Below the pieces are notes generated by a model. It was not told the origin of the DNA. It saw nothing but the letters and a program-made list of their open reading frames with translations, and ran no database searches. Positions 24,010 through 32,587 of a stretch of DNA of 46,970 nucleotides are shown piece by piece. Positions within the stretch are counted from its first letter, which is position 1. Each line of letters opens with the position of its first letter. A program made the translations under genes and the position numbers. The stretch is from an uncultured Oscillibacter sp. (GTDB taxonomy: Bacteria > Bacillota > Clostridia > Oscillospirales > Oscillospiraceae). Where the stretch lies: contig NZ_CAJUBK010000013.1 in NCBI RefSeq assembly GCF_910584465.1, forward strand, positions 1 through 46,970. Direction: 5' to 3'.

Positions 24010-24627
24010 ATGAGCGCCATCGTCATCGGCATCGCCGGGGGCACCGGCTCCGGCAAGACCACCCTGACCCGGCACCTGAAAGATCATTTCGGCCCCGACG
24101 TCACCGTCATCGGACATGACAGCTACTACAAACGCCAGGAGGGCAAGACCTATGAGGAGCGGGCCCTCCAGAACTACGACCACCCGGACGCCTTCGACAC
24201 GGACCTGCTCATCCGGCACCTCCGGGAGCTGAAGGAGGGCCGGTCCATCCAGTGCCCCGTCTACTCCTACGTGGACCACAACCGCACGGACCAGACCACG
24301 GAGATCTTCCCCACCAAGGTGCTGATCGTGGAGGGCATCCTGATCTTCCAGGACCCGGTGCTCCGGGAGATGTTCGACATCAAGATCTTCGTGGAGACCG
24401 ACGCGGACGAGCGCATCCTCCGCCGGGCCCTCCGGGACGTGGAGGAGCGGGGCCGGACCCTTCGGTCCGTGGTGAGCCAGTACCTGACCACGGTGAAGCC
24501 CATGCACGAGCAGTACGTGGAGCCCTCCCGGAAGTACGCCGACATCATCGTCCTGGAGGGCGGGCACAACCTGGTGGCCCTGGAGATGATCATGCAGCGG
24601 ATCCAGAACCACATCGACCGGGACTGA
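24010..24627 (+). CDS. udk: Uridine kinase
   Basis: 205 residues. Phosphorylates uridine (and cytidine) to the monophosphate in pyrimidine salvage. Walker A is GGTGSGKTT near the start (residues 10-18), followed by the conserved HDSYYK, NYDHPDAFD and the base-recognition segment YSYVDHNRT. IVEGILIF and FVETDADERILRR are the remaining family motifs. GGGAGG lies 8 bases before the ATG. Monocistronic; converges on dinB. Confidence 0.95.
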   Translation: MSAIVIGIAGGTGSGKTTLTRHLKDHFGPDVTVIGHDSYYKRQEGKTYEERALQNYDHPDAFDTDLLIRHLRELKEGRSIQCPVYSYVDHNRTDQTTEIFPTKVLIVEGILIFQDPVLREMFDIKIFVETDADERILRRALRDVEERGRTLRSVVSQYLTTVKPMHEQYVEPSRKYADIIVLEGGHNLVALEMIMQRIQNHIDRD

Positions 24628-24692
24628 GAGACGGCCGCCGCGCCCCAGCCGCCCCCCGGACCGCCGGGGCCCCCTCCGCATCCTTGGGGATC

Positions 24693-25919
24693 CTAGCCGC
24701 CCCTCCGGAAGCTCCCCCGCTCCTCCTCGTCCTCCGGCCTGGCCGTGCCGAAGGCGATGGAGGCGCTGCCGTACTTCCGCCGGATGCCGTCCACCGCGTC
24801 CTCCAGCCGCTCCCGGCGCTCCCGGTCCGCCTCCCCGGCGGCGAAGAGGTCCGCCTGTTCATAGGTCTCCCCCTCCGGCGTCAGGTGGATCGCGGTGACG
24901 GTCAGGGCCCGGATGGGGGCCGGCGGCTTCCACAGCTCCTCCGTCAGCTCCAGCGCGGCGGCGGAGATGTCCCGGATCAGGCGCGTCGGCGAGGCCAGCT
25001 GCCGCTGGCGGGAGCGGTCGCGGAACGCCGGGTCCCGCAGGGTGACATGGACGCCCCCGGCGTAGAGCCCCGCCCGGCGGAGGCGGCTGGCCACGAGATC
25101 GGACAAAACGCCGATCCCCGCCGCCGCCTGGGCCCGGGTGGTCAGGTCCTTGGAGAAGGTCGTGCCGCTGCCCACGGACTTCACCGGCTCCGCCTCATGC
25201 CGGGCCCGGACCGGGTCCCGGTCCAGGCCGTTGGCGTAGTCGTGGAGCTGGCCCCCCAGCTTGCCCATCAGGTCCTCCAGCATCTGCCGGCGGCAGGCGG
25301 CCAGCTCCCCGATGGTGGTCACGCCGTACTGCCCCAGGAGCTTCCTGGCCGCGCCGCCCACGTAGAGCATGTCCCCCGCCGGGAGGGGCCAGACGATGTC
25401 CCTCCAATCCTCCCGGGAGATGACGGTGGTGGCGTCGGGCTTTTTGTAGTCGCTGCCCAGCTTGGCGAAGACCTTGTTGAAGGAGACCCCCACGGAGAGG
25501 GTCAGCCCCAGCTCCCGTTCCACCCTCCGCCGGAGGGTATCCGCCAGGGCCCGGCCGTCCATGCCGAAGAGGTGGAGGGTGTGGGTCACGTCCAGCCAGC
25601 TCTCGTCGATGCCGAAGGGCTCCACCAGGTCGGTGTACTCGTCGTAGATGGCGTTGACCTTCCGGGAGTACTCCCGGTACAGCCCCCGGTGGGGCGGGAG
25701 CAGGATCAGCTCCGGGCATTTCTTCCTCGCCTGCCAGATGGTCTCCGCCGTCTGGACGCCGCAGCGCTTGGCAGGCTCGTTCTTCGCCAGGATGATGCCG
25801 CGGCGGGAGGAGGGGTCGCCGCAGACGGCCACGGGCGATCCCCTCAGCTCCGGATGGCTCAGCAGCTCTACGGAGGCGTAAAAGCTGTTCAGGTCGCAGT
25901 GGAGGATCACGCGGTCCAC
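24693..25919 (-). CDS. dinB: DNA polymerase IV (Y family)
   Basis: 408 residues from a GTG start that has GGAGG 7 bases upstream. Error-prone translesion polymerase. Catalytic residues are visible: Asp in HCDLNSFYASVE, and Asp-Glu in IDESWLDVT. The thumb and little-finger domains (GQYGVTTIGELAA, then the C-terminal beta-rich part) are complete. Motif VGVSFNKVFAKLGSDYKKPD matches DinB rather than UmuC. A candidate promoter reads TTTTCA (25976-25981) and TATCAT (25953-25958), with a partial LexA-like box between them. Divergent from ribU. Confidence 0.95.
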   Translation of the reverse strand: MDRVILHCDLNSFYASVELLSHPELRGSPVAVCGDPSSRRGIILAKNEPAKRCGVQTAETIWQARKKCPELILLPPHRGLYREYSRKVNAIYDEYTDLVEPFGIDESWLDVTHTLHLFGMDGRALADTLRRRVERELGLTLSVGVSFNKVFAKLGSDYKKPDATTVISREDWRDIVWPLPAGDMLYVGGAARKLLGQYGVTTIGELAACRRQMLEDLMGKLGGQLHDYANGLDRDPVRARHEAEPVKSVGSGTTFSKDLTTRAQAAAGIGVLSDLVASRLRRAGLYAGGVHVTLRDPAFRDRSRQRQLASPTRLIRDISAAALELTEELWKPPAPIRALTVTAIHLTPEGETYEQADLFAAGEADRERRERLEDAVDGIRRKYGSASIAFGTARPEDEEERGSFRRGG

Positions 25920-25952
25920 GGTGCCCCCTCCTTCCCCAGTCTCGATGGCCTT

Positions 25953-25981
25953 ATGATAGCACATCCGTTCTGTTTTGAAAA
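25953..25981 (-). promoter_or_regulatory. Candidate dinB promoter with partial LexA-like box
   Basis: TTTTCA and TATCAT with a 17-base spacer. Within the spacer, 25959-25970 reads GCAC-N4-GTTC on the plus strand; one half matches the Firmicute LexA half-site (GTTC), the other (GCAC instead of GAAC) does not. Suggestive only. Confidence 0.35.
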
Positions 25982-25995
25982 GTGGAAATTAGGGG

Positions 25996-26024
25996 TTGCA
26001 TTTTCCCCGGGACTGTCGTATACT
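25996..26024 (+). promoter_or_regulatory. Promoter of the FMN riboswitch-ribU transcript
   Basis: TTGCAT (25996-26001) and TATACT (26019-26024), spacer 17, 30 bases before the riboswitch. Confidence 0.75.
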
Positions 26025-26053
26025 AGCCTCAGGAAACAGAACTGAATACTTTG

Positions 26054-26180
26054 TCTTCAGGGCGGGGTGAGATCCCCCACTGGCGGTACAGTCCGCGACC
26101 GGAGGCCGTTCCCCCACGCATGGCCTCCGCTGACCCGGTGAGACTCCGGGACCAACAGTCACAGTCTGGATGGAAGAAGA
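26054..26180 (+). promoter_or_regulatory. FMN riboswitch (RFN element)
   Basis: Carries the conserved RFN strings in order: TCAGGGCGGGGTGAGATCCC, CACTGGCGGTA, a variable GGAGGCC/GGCCTCC stem, GCTGACCCGGTGAGACTCC, GGGACCAACAGTCACAGTC and TGGATGGAAGA. P1 closes through TCTTC (26054-26058) and GAAGA. Binding of FMN normally reduces expression of the downstream flavin gene. The following 100 bases (a GCGCC/GGCGC hairpin and a CTCC/GGAG pairing) are the expression platform, whose mechanism I cannot settle. Confidence 0.93.
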
Positions 26181-26288
26181 TGAGTGCGGCTCGGGCCGCG
26201 CCTTTCGGCGCGCTCCTTTGCTGCTTGTTCACCTTGGAGGAGTCAAAGCATCCAGGGTGTTTTCAAGTTTGTGAAGGAGTGTTTTCTT

Positions 26289-26990
26289 ATGTCCAACTAC
26301 GAGCCCAACACCGCCGCCATCCCCGCCGCCCGTCCCCGGGTCACCGTCAGGACCGTCACCTCCCTGGCCATGCTGGTGGCCCTGACCTATCTGGCCATGC
26401 TCATCAGCAACATGCTGCCCAAGGTCTCCGGCTTCCTGCAAATGGAGATCAAAGGCACCGTCATCGCCATCGGCGGCTTCCTCTTCGGTCCCCTGTCCGC
26501 CGCGATCATCTCCATCGTGGTGGCCTTTATCGAGATGTTCACCGTCAGCGACACGGGGATCATCGGCTGTATCATGAACCTGCTGGCGGCCTGCGCTTTC
26601 GCCTGCCCCGCCGCCTTCATCTACCAAAAGATGCGCACCCGGAAGGGCGCGGTCATCGGCCTGACGGTGGGCATCATCGCCCTGACGGTCACTATGCTCC
26701 TGTGGAACTACCTGATCACCCCCATCTACATGCACATGGACCGCTCCGTCGTGGCGGGCATGCTGCCCACGGTCTTCCTCCCCTTCAACCTGGTCAAGGG
26801 CGGGCTGAACATGGCCCTGACCCTCATCCTCTACAAGCCCGTGGTCACCGCCCTGCGGAAGGCCCGGCTGGTCCCCGAGCGGGAGGAGACCTCCAGCGGG
26901 GACCGCTTCGACGCGGGCTTCCTCCTGTTCTCCTTCGCGCTGCTGGCCACCTTCGTGGTGCTGGTGCTGGTCCTGGCGGGGAAGATCTGA
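26289..26990 (+). CDS. ribU: Riboflavin ECF transporter substrate-binding subunit
   Basis: 233 residues with about six membrane helices. The helix-1 Ala/Met-rich segment (TSLAMLVALTYLAMLIS), the loop SGFLQMEIKGT, GGFLFGPLSAAIIS and the later WNYLITPIYMHM are RibU-type. It works with a shared ECF energising module encoded elsewhere. GAAGGAG sits 8 bases before the ATG; an upstream in-frame ATG lies within the leader. The FMN riboswitch just upstream supports riboflavin as the substrate independently of the protein sequence. The last helix is followed by a short tail. Confidence 0.93.
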   Translation: MSNYEPNTAAIPAARPRVTVRTVTSLAMLVALTYLAMLISNMLPKVSGFLQMEIKGTVIAIGGFLFGPLSAAIISIVVAFIEMFTVSDTGIIGCIMNLLAACAFACPAAFIYQKMRTRKGAVIGLTVGIIALTVTMLLWNYLITPIYMHMDRSVVAGMLPTVFLPFNLVKGGLNMALTLILYKPVVTALRKARLVPEREETSSGDRFDAGFLLFSFALLATFVVLVLVLAGKI

Positions 26991-27013
26991 GCCCCCCGAT
27001 ACGATCCAAGACG

Positions 27014-27045
27014 CGAGGCGGAGCCGTTCGGCTCCGCCTCGTTTT
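27014..27045 (+). terminator. Terminator of ribU
   Basis: 12-bp perfect stem CGAGGCGGAGCC/GGCTCCGCCTCG (27014-27025, 27030-27041) with loop GTTC and a TTTT tail. Confidence 0.9.
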
Positions 27046-27121
27046 GGCGCGGGACTGCCCCCCCTCCCCCGCGCATCAGGAAATATTTTGAAAAAATTTC
27101 GTGGACTGTGACGAAAACCTC

Positions 27122-27150
27122 TTGCAATTCCTGGAAAGATCTGTTATCAT
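27122..27150 (+). promoter_or_regulatory. Promoter of the DtxR/MntR-type regulator
   Basis: TTGCAA (27122-27127) and TATCAT (27145-27150), spacer 17. GGTAAACTTAAC directly after the -10 box, with GTTA overlapping it, could be an operator for the regulator itself; the symmetry is weak. Confidence 0.7.
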
Positions 27151-27182
27151 GGTAAACTTAACGAGAAGGGAGGCGCAGCGCC

Positions 27183-27560
27183 ATGGTCATCCATGAATCC
27201 GCGGAGGATTACCTCGAGTCCATCCTGATCATCCAGGAGCAGGCCGGGCAGGTCCGTTCCATCGACGTTGTCAACAAGCTGGGCTTCTCCAAGCCCAGCG
27301 TCAGCATCGCCATGAAGAAGCTGCGGGAGAGCGGCTACATCACCATGGCCGGGGACGGGAACATCACCCTCACCAGCAGCGGCATGGAGATCGCCAGCCG
27401 CATCTATGACCGGCACAAGACCATCACGAAGCTCTTCGAGCTGCTGGGCGTCTCCTCGGGACAGGCCGCGCTGGACGCGTGCAAGGTGGAGCATGACCTC
27501 AGCGAGGAGACCTTCGAGCGGATCTGCATGTTCGTGGAGGGACGGGCCGCCAACGCATGA
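27183..27560 (+). CDS. DtxR/MntR family metal-dependent regulator
   Basis: 125 residues, the MntR-like short form. The opening HESAEDYLESILII is the family signature (metal-binding Glu/Asp positions), followed by the winged helix RSIDVVNKLGFSKPSVSIAMKKLRESGYI and the dimerisation part YDRHKTITKLFELLGVSSGQAALDACKVEHDLS, in which Cys/Glu/His supply metal ligands. Metal (Mn or Fe) usually acts as corepressor. No metal transporter is adjacent; the ZIP gene at 14.4 kb is too far to assume a link. GGGAGG lies upstream of the ATG. Single gene. Confidence 0.9.
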   Translation: MVIHESAEDYLESILIIQEQAGQVRSIDVVNKLGFSKPSVSIAMKKLRESGYITMAGDGNITLTSSGMEIASRIYDRHKTITKLFELLGVSSGQAALDACKVEHDLSEETFERICMFVEGRAANA

Positions 27561-27635
27561 GCAGGGCCCCCGGTGGGGAGGGAGCTTCCCGGCGATCTGC
27601 ATAAAAAGAGGCAGGAAACTTCTCTCCCCAGAGGC

Positions 27636-27664
27636 TTGCATCCTTCCCGTTTTTCCGGTATGAT
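27636..27664 (+). promoter_or_regulatory. Promoter of ssnA
   Basis: TTGCAT (27636-27641) and TATGAT (27659-27664), spacer 17. It implies a leader of about 150 bases. Confidence 0.7.
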
Positions 27665-27671
27665 TGGATAT

Positions 27672-27823
27672 ACTAAAGCAAGGATAGATGGCTGCAACGG
27701 AGTGCCGCGCGCACGGGCCCGCACCTGTCTCTCCATGCGGGCCGATAGGTGTTTCAAGTCCGAGTGGATTTGGGGCGCCTTTCTTTTTTACCCAAAAATC
27801 ATTCATCGAGGAGGAACCCCACT
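27672..27823 (+). promoter_or_regulatory. Long structured leader of ssnA
   Basis: About 150 untranslated bases with consecutive hairpins: GTGC/GCAC (27702-27714) and GGCCCGC/GCGGGCC (27716-27743), plus CACCT and AGGTG segments that could pair across the second one. It ends in a TTTCTTTTTT run (27780-27789) and the ribosome site. It fits neither the purine nor the FMN riboswitch pattern. An unrecognised regulatory RNA or an attenuator is possible. Confidence 0.4.
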
Positions 27824-29167
27824 ATGATCCTGCTGGCAAACGGCAAGCTGATCACCCGAGACCCCGAAGGCACGGGCTATCTGCCCGACGGCGGCATCGT
27901 CACCGACGGCGGAGAGATCCGCGAGGTCGGGACCACGGCGGACCTGAAGGCGAGATACCCCCAGGCCGAGTTCGTGGACGCCAAGGGCGGCGTCATCATG
28001 CCCGGCCTCATCAACGCCCACACCCACATCTATTCCGCCCTGGCCCGCGGGCTCAGCATCGACGGCTACGCCCCCACCAGCTTCTACGAGGTGCTGGACG
28101 GCCAGTGGTGGTATATCGACCGCCACCTGGACCTGGCCGCCACCAGGGCCAGCGCCCGGGCCCTGGTCATCGACTCCATCAAGCAGGGCGTCACCACCAT
28201 CTTCGACCACCACGCCTCCTTCTGTGAGATCCCCGGCTCCCTGATGGAGATCGCCGCGGTCACCCGGGAGATGGGCATGCGGGCCTGCCTGTGCTATGAG
28301 GTCAGCGACCGGGACGGCGAGGAGAAGTCCCTCCAGTCCGTCCAGGAGAACAAGGACTTCATCGACTACTGCGAGGCCCATCCCTCCGACATGCTGAAGG
28401 CCATGTTCGGCGGGCACGCCCTCTTCACCATCTCCGACAAGACCTTCGAGCGGATGGACGCCGCCAACGCCGGCCGGGTGGGCTACCACATCCATGTCTC
28501 CGAGGGCATGGACGACGTGTACGACAGCCTCCGGAACTACGGCCGCCGCCCCGTCCAGCGGCTCCAGGACCACGGCATCCTGGGCCCCAAGACCATCCTG
28601 GGCCACTGCATCCATGTGAACACGGCGGAGATGGACATCATCAAGGAAACGGACACCATGTGCGTCAACAACCCGGAGAGCAACATGGGCAACGCCGTGG
28701 GCTGCTCCCCGGTGCTCCGGCTCTATGAGAAGGGCATCCTGGTGGGTCTGGGCACCGACGCCTATACCAACGACATGCTGGAGAGCATCAAGGCGGCGCT
28801 GACCATCCAGCGGCACAACGCGTGCCTCCCCGGCGTGGGCTGGTGCGAGGTGACGGACATGCTCTTCAAGAACAACGCCAGGATGGCCCGGCGGGCCGGG
28901 TTCCCGGAGATGGGCGTGCTGAAGGCCGGGGCCGCGGCGGACGCGATCGTCATGGACTACAAGCCCTTCACCCCCTTCTCCGACGCCAACATCGACGGGC
29001 ACATGCTCTTCGGCATGACGGGCCGCCAGTGTCAGACCACCATGATCGCGGGGAAGATCCTGATGAAGGACCGCCAGCTCACCGAGATCGACGAGGAGGC
29101 CGTCAACGCGGAGATCCTGGAGGTCTCCAAGAAGCTCTGGGGCCAGCTGAACCACTGCGAATACTGA
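27824..29167 (+). CDS. ssnA: SsnA-type amidohydrolase of purine catabolism
   Basis: 447 residues. Amidohydrolase superfamily: metal motif NAHTHIY (His66, His68), HIHVSEG (His224), GHCIH (His261/His264) and GTDAYTND (Asp312). The order and the wording around them match SsnA, a putative deaminase whose gene clusters with ygfK, xdh and hydantoinase genes; these have been tied to anaerobic breakdown of uric acid and other purines in gut bacteria. The exact reaction is not established from sequence. GGAGG upstream of the ATG at 27824; the frame is open before it but lies in the leader. ygfK follows after a 368-base interval. Confidence 0.88.
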   Translation: MILLANGKLITRDPEGTGYLPDGGIVTDGGEIREVGTTADLKARYPQAEFVDAKGGVIMPGLINAHTHIYSALARGLSIDGYAPTSFYEVLDGQWWYIDRHLDLAATRASARALVIDSIKQGVTTIFDHHASFCEIPGSLMEIAAVTREMGMRACLCYEVSDRDGEEKSLQSVQENKDFIDYCEAHPSDMLKAMFGGHALFTISDKTFERMDAANAGRVGYHIHVSEGMDDVYDSLRNYGRRPVQRLQDHGILGPKTILGHCIHVNTAEMDIIKETDTMCVNNPESNMGNAVGCSPVLRLYEKGILVGLGTDAYTNDMLESIKAALTIQRHNACLPGVGWCEVTDMLFKNNARMARRAGFPEMGVLKAGAAADAIVMDYKPFTPFSDANIDGHMLFGMTGRQCQTTMIAGKILMKDRQLTEIDEEAVNAEILEVSKKLWGQLNHCEY

Positions 29168-29176
29168 GGCTCCGCT

Positions 29177-29242
29177 ATGCTAAGGTTTATCGTTGGTTTT
29201 CTATTTGGATTCGTCCGTAGTCTCCTGAAATATCCCAAGTGA
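29177..29242 (+). CDS. Possible 21-residue hydrophobic peptide
   Basis: A tiny frame, MLRFIVGFLFGFVRSLLKYPK, hydrophobic with a basic end, in the AT-rich segment just after ssnA. The ribosome site is weak (TGAGG at 29165-29169). It may be chance, but the composition is that of a small membrane peptide and the segment is foreign-looking. Confidence 0.25.
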   Translation: MLRFIVGFLFGFVRSLLKYPK

Positions 29243-29266
29243 ATTGCCTGCAATGGGAGGTTCTTT

Positions 29267-29497
29267 ATGACATTAAATGAATTATCCAGTGCGTTAAAGG
29301 AAATGTATGCCACTGCATCCAAAGGTGAACAGACTACGATGATTCATCTTTTTGGTATCCGCTATTCAAATGAAATTCAAGAGGCAGATTATTCGCCAAA
29401 GGATATCCTTCAGATGGCGGGACTGCCTTCAAGCTATGTGACAGAAATCAATAAAGGCATCCGCTTGGCTCCTTATGTTGAGGAAAGAAATCGGTAA
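29267..29497 (+). CDS. Small conserved-looking protein, possible HTH-like fold
   Basis: 76 residues: MTLNELSSALKEMYATASKGEQTTMIHLFGIRYSNEI, then DYSPKDILQMAGLPSSYVTEINKGIRLAPYVEE. The second half reads like a helix-turn-helix ('sxkdIlqmAGLpxSYvtEInKG'). I recall similar short proteins in scattered bacterial genomes but cannot name a verified family. TGGGAGG lies 9 bases before the ATG. Codon use (many A/T-ending codons) differs sharply from ssnA and ygfK on either side, so the 29170-29515 stretch looks inserted. No partner protein is recognisable. Confidence 0.6.
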   Translation: MTLNELSSALKEMYATASKGEQTTMIHLFGIRYSNEIQEADYSPKDILQMAGLPSSYVTEINKGIRLAPYVEERNR

Positions 29498-29535
29498 TTT
29501 TCAAGGCAGTTCATAATAAATTTGGAGGTATCATA

Positions 29536-32487
29536 ATGTCCGAACTCATGACCCCCATCCCCTTCCGGGAACTGATGACCTGGATGACCACCGAATACCG
29601 GCAGGAGGGCACCGTCTTCGGCGTCCACAAACCCTACAAGGCCGGCGTGAAGACCCTGCCGATCTTCGGCGAGAAGATCGAGACCCCCTTCGGCCCCGCC
29701 GCCGGCCCCAACACCCAGCTGGCCCAGAACATCATCGCCAGCTACTTCGCCGGGGCCCGGTTCTTCGAGCTCAAGACCGTCCAGAAGATGGACGGCGCGG
29801 AGCTGTCCGCCTGCGTGGCCCGCCCCTGCATCCTGGCGGAGGACGAGTGCTACAACTGCGAGTGGTCCACGGAGCTCTATGTCCCCCAGGCGTTCGAGGA
29901 GTACGTGAAAGCCTGGTGCGCCTGCAAGATCATGGCGAAGGTATACGGCCTGGGCGATCCCGACGCCTTCGTCTTCAACATGTCCGTGGGCTACGATCTG
30001 GCGGGCATCCAGGGTGAAAAGGTGGACACGTTCCTCCGCGGCATGACGGACGCCTCCCGGACCCCCATCTTCCAGGAGTGCATCCGGGTCCTCAAGGAGT
30101 TCTTCCCCGCCGAGGCCGCCTTCATCGACGGCATCTCCCCCCGCATCTCCGGCAGCGTGACCGTCTCCACCCTCCACGGCTGCCCGCCGGACGAGATCGA
30201 GCGCATCGCCGGCTACCTGATCGAAGAGAAGCGCCTCCACACCTTCGTCAAATGCAACCCCACCATCCTGGGCTACGAGACCGCCCGGTCCATCCTGGAC
30301 GGCATGGGCTATGACTATATCGCCTTCGACGACCACCACTTCAAGGAGGACCTCCAGTACGAGGACGCCGTCCCCATGTTCCGCCGCCTCCAGGCCCTGG
30401 CGGATAAGACCGGCGTGGAGTTCGGCCTCAAGCTCTCCAACACCTTCCCCGTGGACGTGAAGGCCGGGGAGCTGCCCAGCGGGGAGATGTATATGGCGGG
30501 CAAGTCCCTCTTCCCCCTGACCACCGCCATGGCGGCCCGGATCTCCCGGGAGTTCGGCGGGCGTATGCGCATCAGCTACGCCGGCGGCGCGGACGCGCTG
30601 AACATCGACAAGCTCTTCGCCCTCGGCATCTGGCCCATCACCATGGCCACGACGGAATTGAAGCCCGGCGGCTACCAGCGCTTCGTCCAGATCGGCGACA
30701 AGCTGGACGCCCTGGCCTTCGAGCCCTTCACCGGCGTGGACGTGGAGGGCATCGAGGCCCTGGCCCTGGCCGCCCGGTCCGACAAGTACCACGTCAAATC
30801 CGTCAAGCCCCTGCCCAAGCGGAAGCTGGAGGCGAAGGTCCCCCTGATCGACTGCTTCACCGCCCCCTGCAAGGGCGGATGCCCCATCGGCCAGGACATC
30901 CCCGAGTATATCGAGCTGTGCCGGAAGGGCGCGTACGCCTCCGCCCTGCGCCTGATCTGCGAGAAGAACCCCCTGCCCTTCATCACGGGCACCATCTGCG
31001 CCCACCGCTGCCAGACCAAGTGCACCCGGAACCACTACGACGACTCCGTCCAGATCCGGGCCACGAAGCTGGTGGCCGCCGAGCGAGGCTATGACGCTTA
31101 TCTGGCCAAGATCGACGCCCCCGCCCCCGTGGACGACGGCAGGAAAGCGGCCGTCATCGGCGGAGGCCCCGCCGGCATGGCCGCGGCCTACTTCCTGGGC
31201 CGGGCGGGCATCCCCGTCACCCTCTTCGAGAAGGCCGATAAGCTGGGCGGCATCGTCCGGCAGGTGATCCCCGCCTTCCGCATCTCGGACGAGGCCATCG
31301 ACAAGGACGCGGCCCTGGTGGCCAAGATGGGCGCCGAGATCCGGCTGAACGCCCCCGCCCCCTCCGTCGCCCAGCTGAAGGCCGAGGGGTACACCCACAT
31401 CTTCTTCGCCGTGGGCGCGTGGAAGGCCGGCAGGCTGGACATCCCCGGCAACGTGGTCCCCGTCATCGGCTGGCTGAAGGACCTGAAGGCCGGGAAGGAC
31501 GTGTCCCTGGGCCATGTGGCCGTCGTGGGCGGCGGCAACACCGCCATGGACGCCGCCCGCGCGGCCCTCCGGGCCGGAGCGGCGTCCTCCACCCTGGTCT
31601 ACCGCCGGACGAAGAAGTATATGCCCGCCGACGCCGAGGAGCTGGAGCTGGCCATCGCCGACGGCGTGCGGTTCCTGGAGCTGGTGGCCCCCGTGGAGCA
31701 GAAGGACGGGAAGCTCCGCTGCGAGAAGATGGCGCTGGGCGAGCCCGACGAGGCGGGCCGCCGGAAGCCGGAGCCCACCGGCGAGTTCGTGGAGATCGAC
31801 TGCGACACCGTGATCTCCGCCGTGGGCGAGAAGGTGGACAGCGAGCTCTTCACCGCCAACGGCATCGAGGTGGACGCCAAGGGCCTGCCGGACTTCCGGA
31901 CCAACGTGGAAGGCGTCTTCGTGGGCGGCGACGCCATGCGCGGCCCCGCCACGGTGGTGGAGGGCATCGCCGACGCCCAGTGGTTCGCCAACGCCGTCCT
32001 CGGGGATGCCCGCAAGTTCGAGATCCCCGCCAAGGCCGTGGCCTCCCGGGCGGACGCCATCGCCAAGAAGGGCATCCTCTGCGAGTCCGCCAAGTGCGAG
32101 GGCGAGCGGTGCCTGACCTGCAACGTGGTGTGCCAGGTCTGTGCCGACGTGTGCCCCAACCGGGCCAACGTGGTCATCGCCCTGCCCGACGGGCGGCATC
32201 AGATCCTGCATGTGGACCGGATGTGCAACGAGTGCGGCAACTGCGCCGTCTTCTGCCCCTACGACTCCGCTCCCTACCGGGACAAGTTCACCCTGTTCAA
32301 GACCCGGGAGGGCTTCGACGAGAGCACGGCCAACCAGGGCTTCCTGCCCCTGGGCCCCGGCCGGGTGCTGGTGCGCCTGGACGGCAAAGTCTTCGAGGCC
32401 GATCTGAACGCCGCGAACGACCTGCCCGCCGACATCGAGGTCTTCATCCTCACCGTTTTGAACAAGTACGCCTATCTCCTGGGCTGA
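29536..32487 (+). CDS. ygfK: YgfK-type iron-sulfur flavoprotein oxidoreductase
   Basis: 983 residues. An N-terminal dihydroorotate-dehydrogenase-like barrel (about 1-420: FGPAAGPNTQLAQN, LHGCPPDEIERI, FVKCNPTILG) precedes a cysteine cluster (around 446-500: CKGGCPIGQDIPEY, CAHRCQTKC) like that of glutamate synthase small subunit. The FAD site VIGGGPAGMAAA lies near 538 and the NAD(P)H site VVGGGNTAMDAA near 662. A C-terminal 4Fe-4S ferredoxin region is at about 855-905 (CLTCNVVCQVCADVCP, CNECGNCAVFCP). Annotated elsewhere as 'putative selenate reductase subunit', but its association with ssnA, xdh and hydantoinase genes points to reductive purine breakdown. GGAGG 7 bases before the ATG. Confidence 0.9.
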   Translation: MSELMTPIPFRELMTWMTTEYRQEGTVFGVHKPYKAGVKTLPIFGEKIETPFGPAAGPNTQLAQNIIASYFAGARFFELKTVQKMDGAELSACVARPCILAEDECYNCEWSTELYVPQAFEEYVKAWCACKIMAKVYGLGDPDAFVFNMSVGYDLAGIQGEKVDTFLRGMTDASRTPIFQECIRVLKEFFPAEAAFIDGISPRISGSVTVSTLHGCPPDEIERIAGYLIEEKRLHTFVKCNPTILGYETARSILDGMGYDYIAFDDHHFKEDLQYEDAVPMFRRLQALADKTGVEFGLKLSNTFPVDVKAGELPSGEMYMAGKSLFPLTTAMAARISREFGGRMRISYAGGADALNIDKLFALGIWPITMATTELKPGGYQRFVQIGDKLDALAFEPFTGVDVEGIEALALAARSDKYHVKSVKPLPKRKLEAKVPLIDCFTAPCKGGCPIGQDIPEYIELCRKGAYASALRLICEKNPLPFITGTICAHRCQTKCTRNHYDDSVQIRATKLVAAERGYDAYLAKIDAPAPVDDGRKAAVIGGGPAGMAAAYFLGRAGIPVTLFEKADKLGGIVRQVIPAFRISDEAIDKDAALVAKMGAEIRLNAPAPSVAQLKAEGYTHIFFAVGAWKAGRLDIPGNVVPVIGWLKDLKAGKDVSLGHVAVVGGGNTAMDAARAALRAGAASSTLVYRRTKKYMPADAEELELAIADGVRFLELVAPVEQKDGKLRCEKMALGEPDEAGRRKPEPTGEFVEIDCDTVISAVGEKVDSELFTANGIEVDAKGLPDFRTNVEGVFVGGDAMRGPATVVEGIADAQWFANAVLGDARKFEIPAKAVASRADAIAKKGILCESAKCEGERCLTCNVVCQVCADVCPNRANVVIALPDGRHQILHVDRMCNECGNCAVFCPYDSAPYRDKFTLFKTREGFDESTANQGFLPLGPGRVLVRLDGKVFEADLNAANDLPADIEVFILTVLNKYAYLLG

Positions 32488-32501
32488 GCCCCGGGACGCA
32501 G

Positions 32502-32536
32502 CGCGGAGGCCGGGATCGTCCCGGCCTCCGCGTTTC
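32502..32536 (+). terminator. Terminator of ygfK
   Basis: 14-bp perfect stem (32502-32515 with 32519-32532), three-base loop, TTTCC tail. Confidence 0.85.
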
Positions 32537-32587
32537 CTTGGGCGCTGTCCGTCAAGGACCTGTATCCATGACCGGGGGACACAGGTC

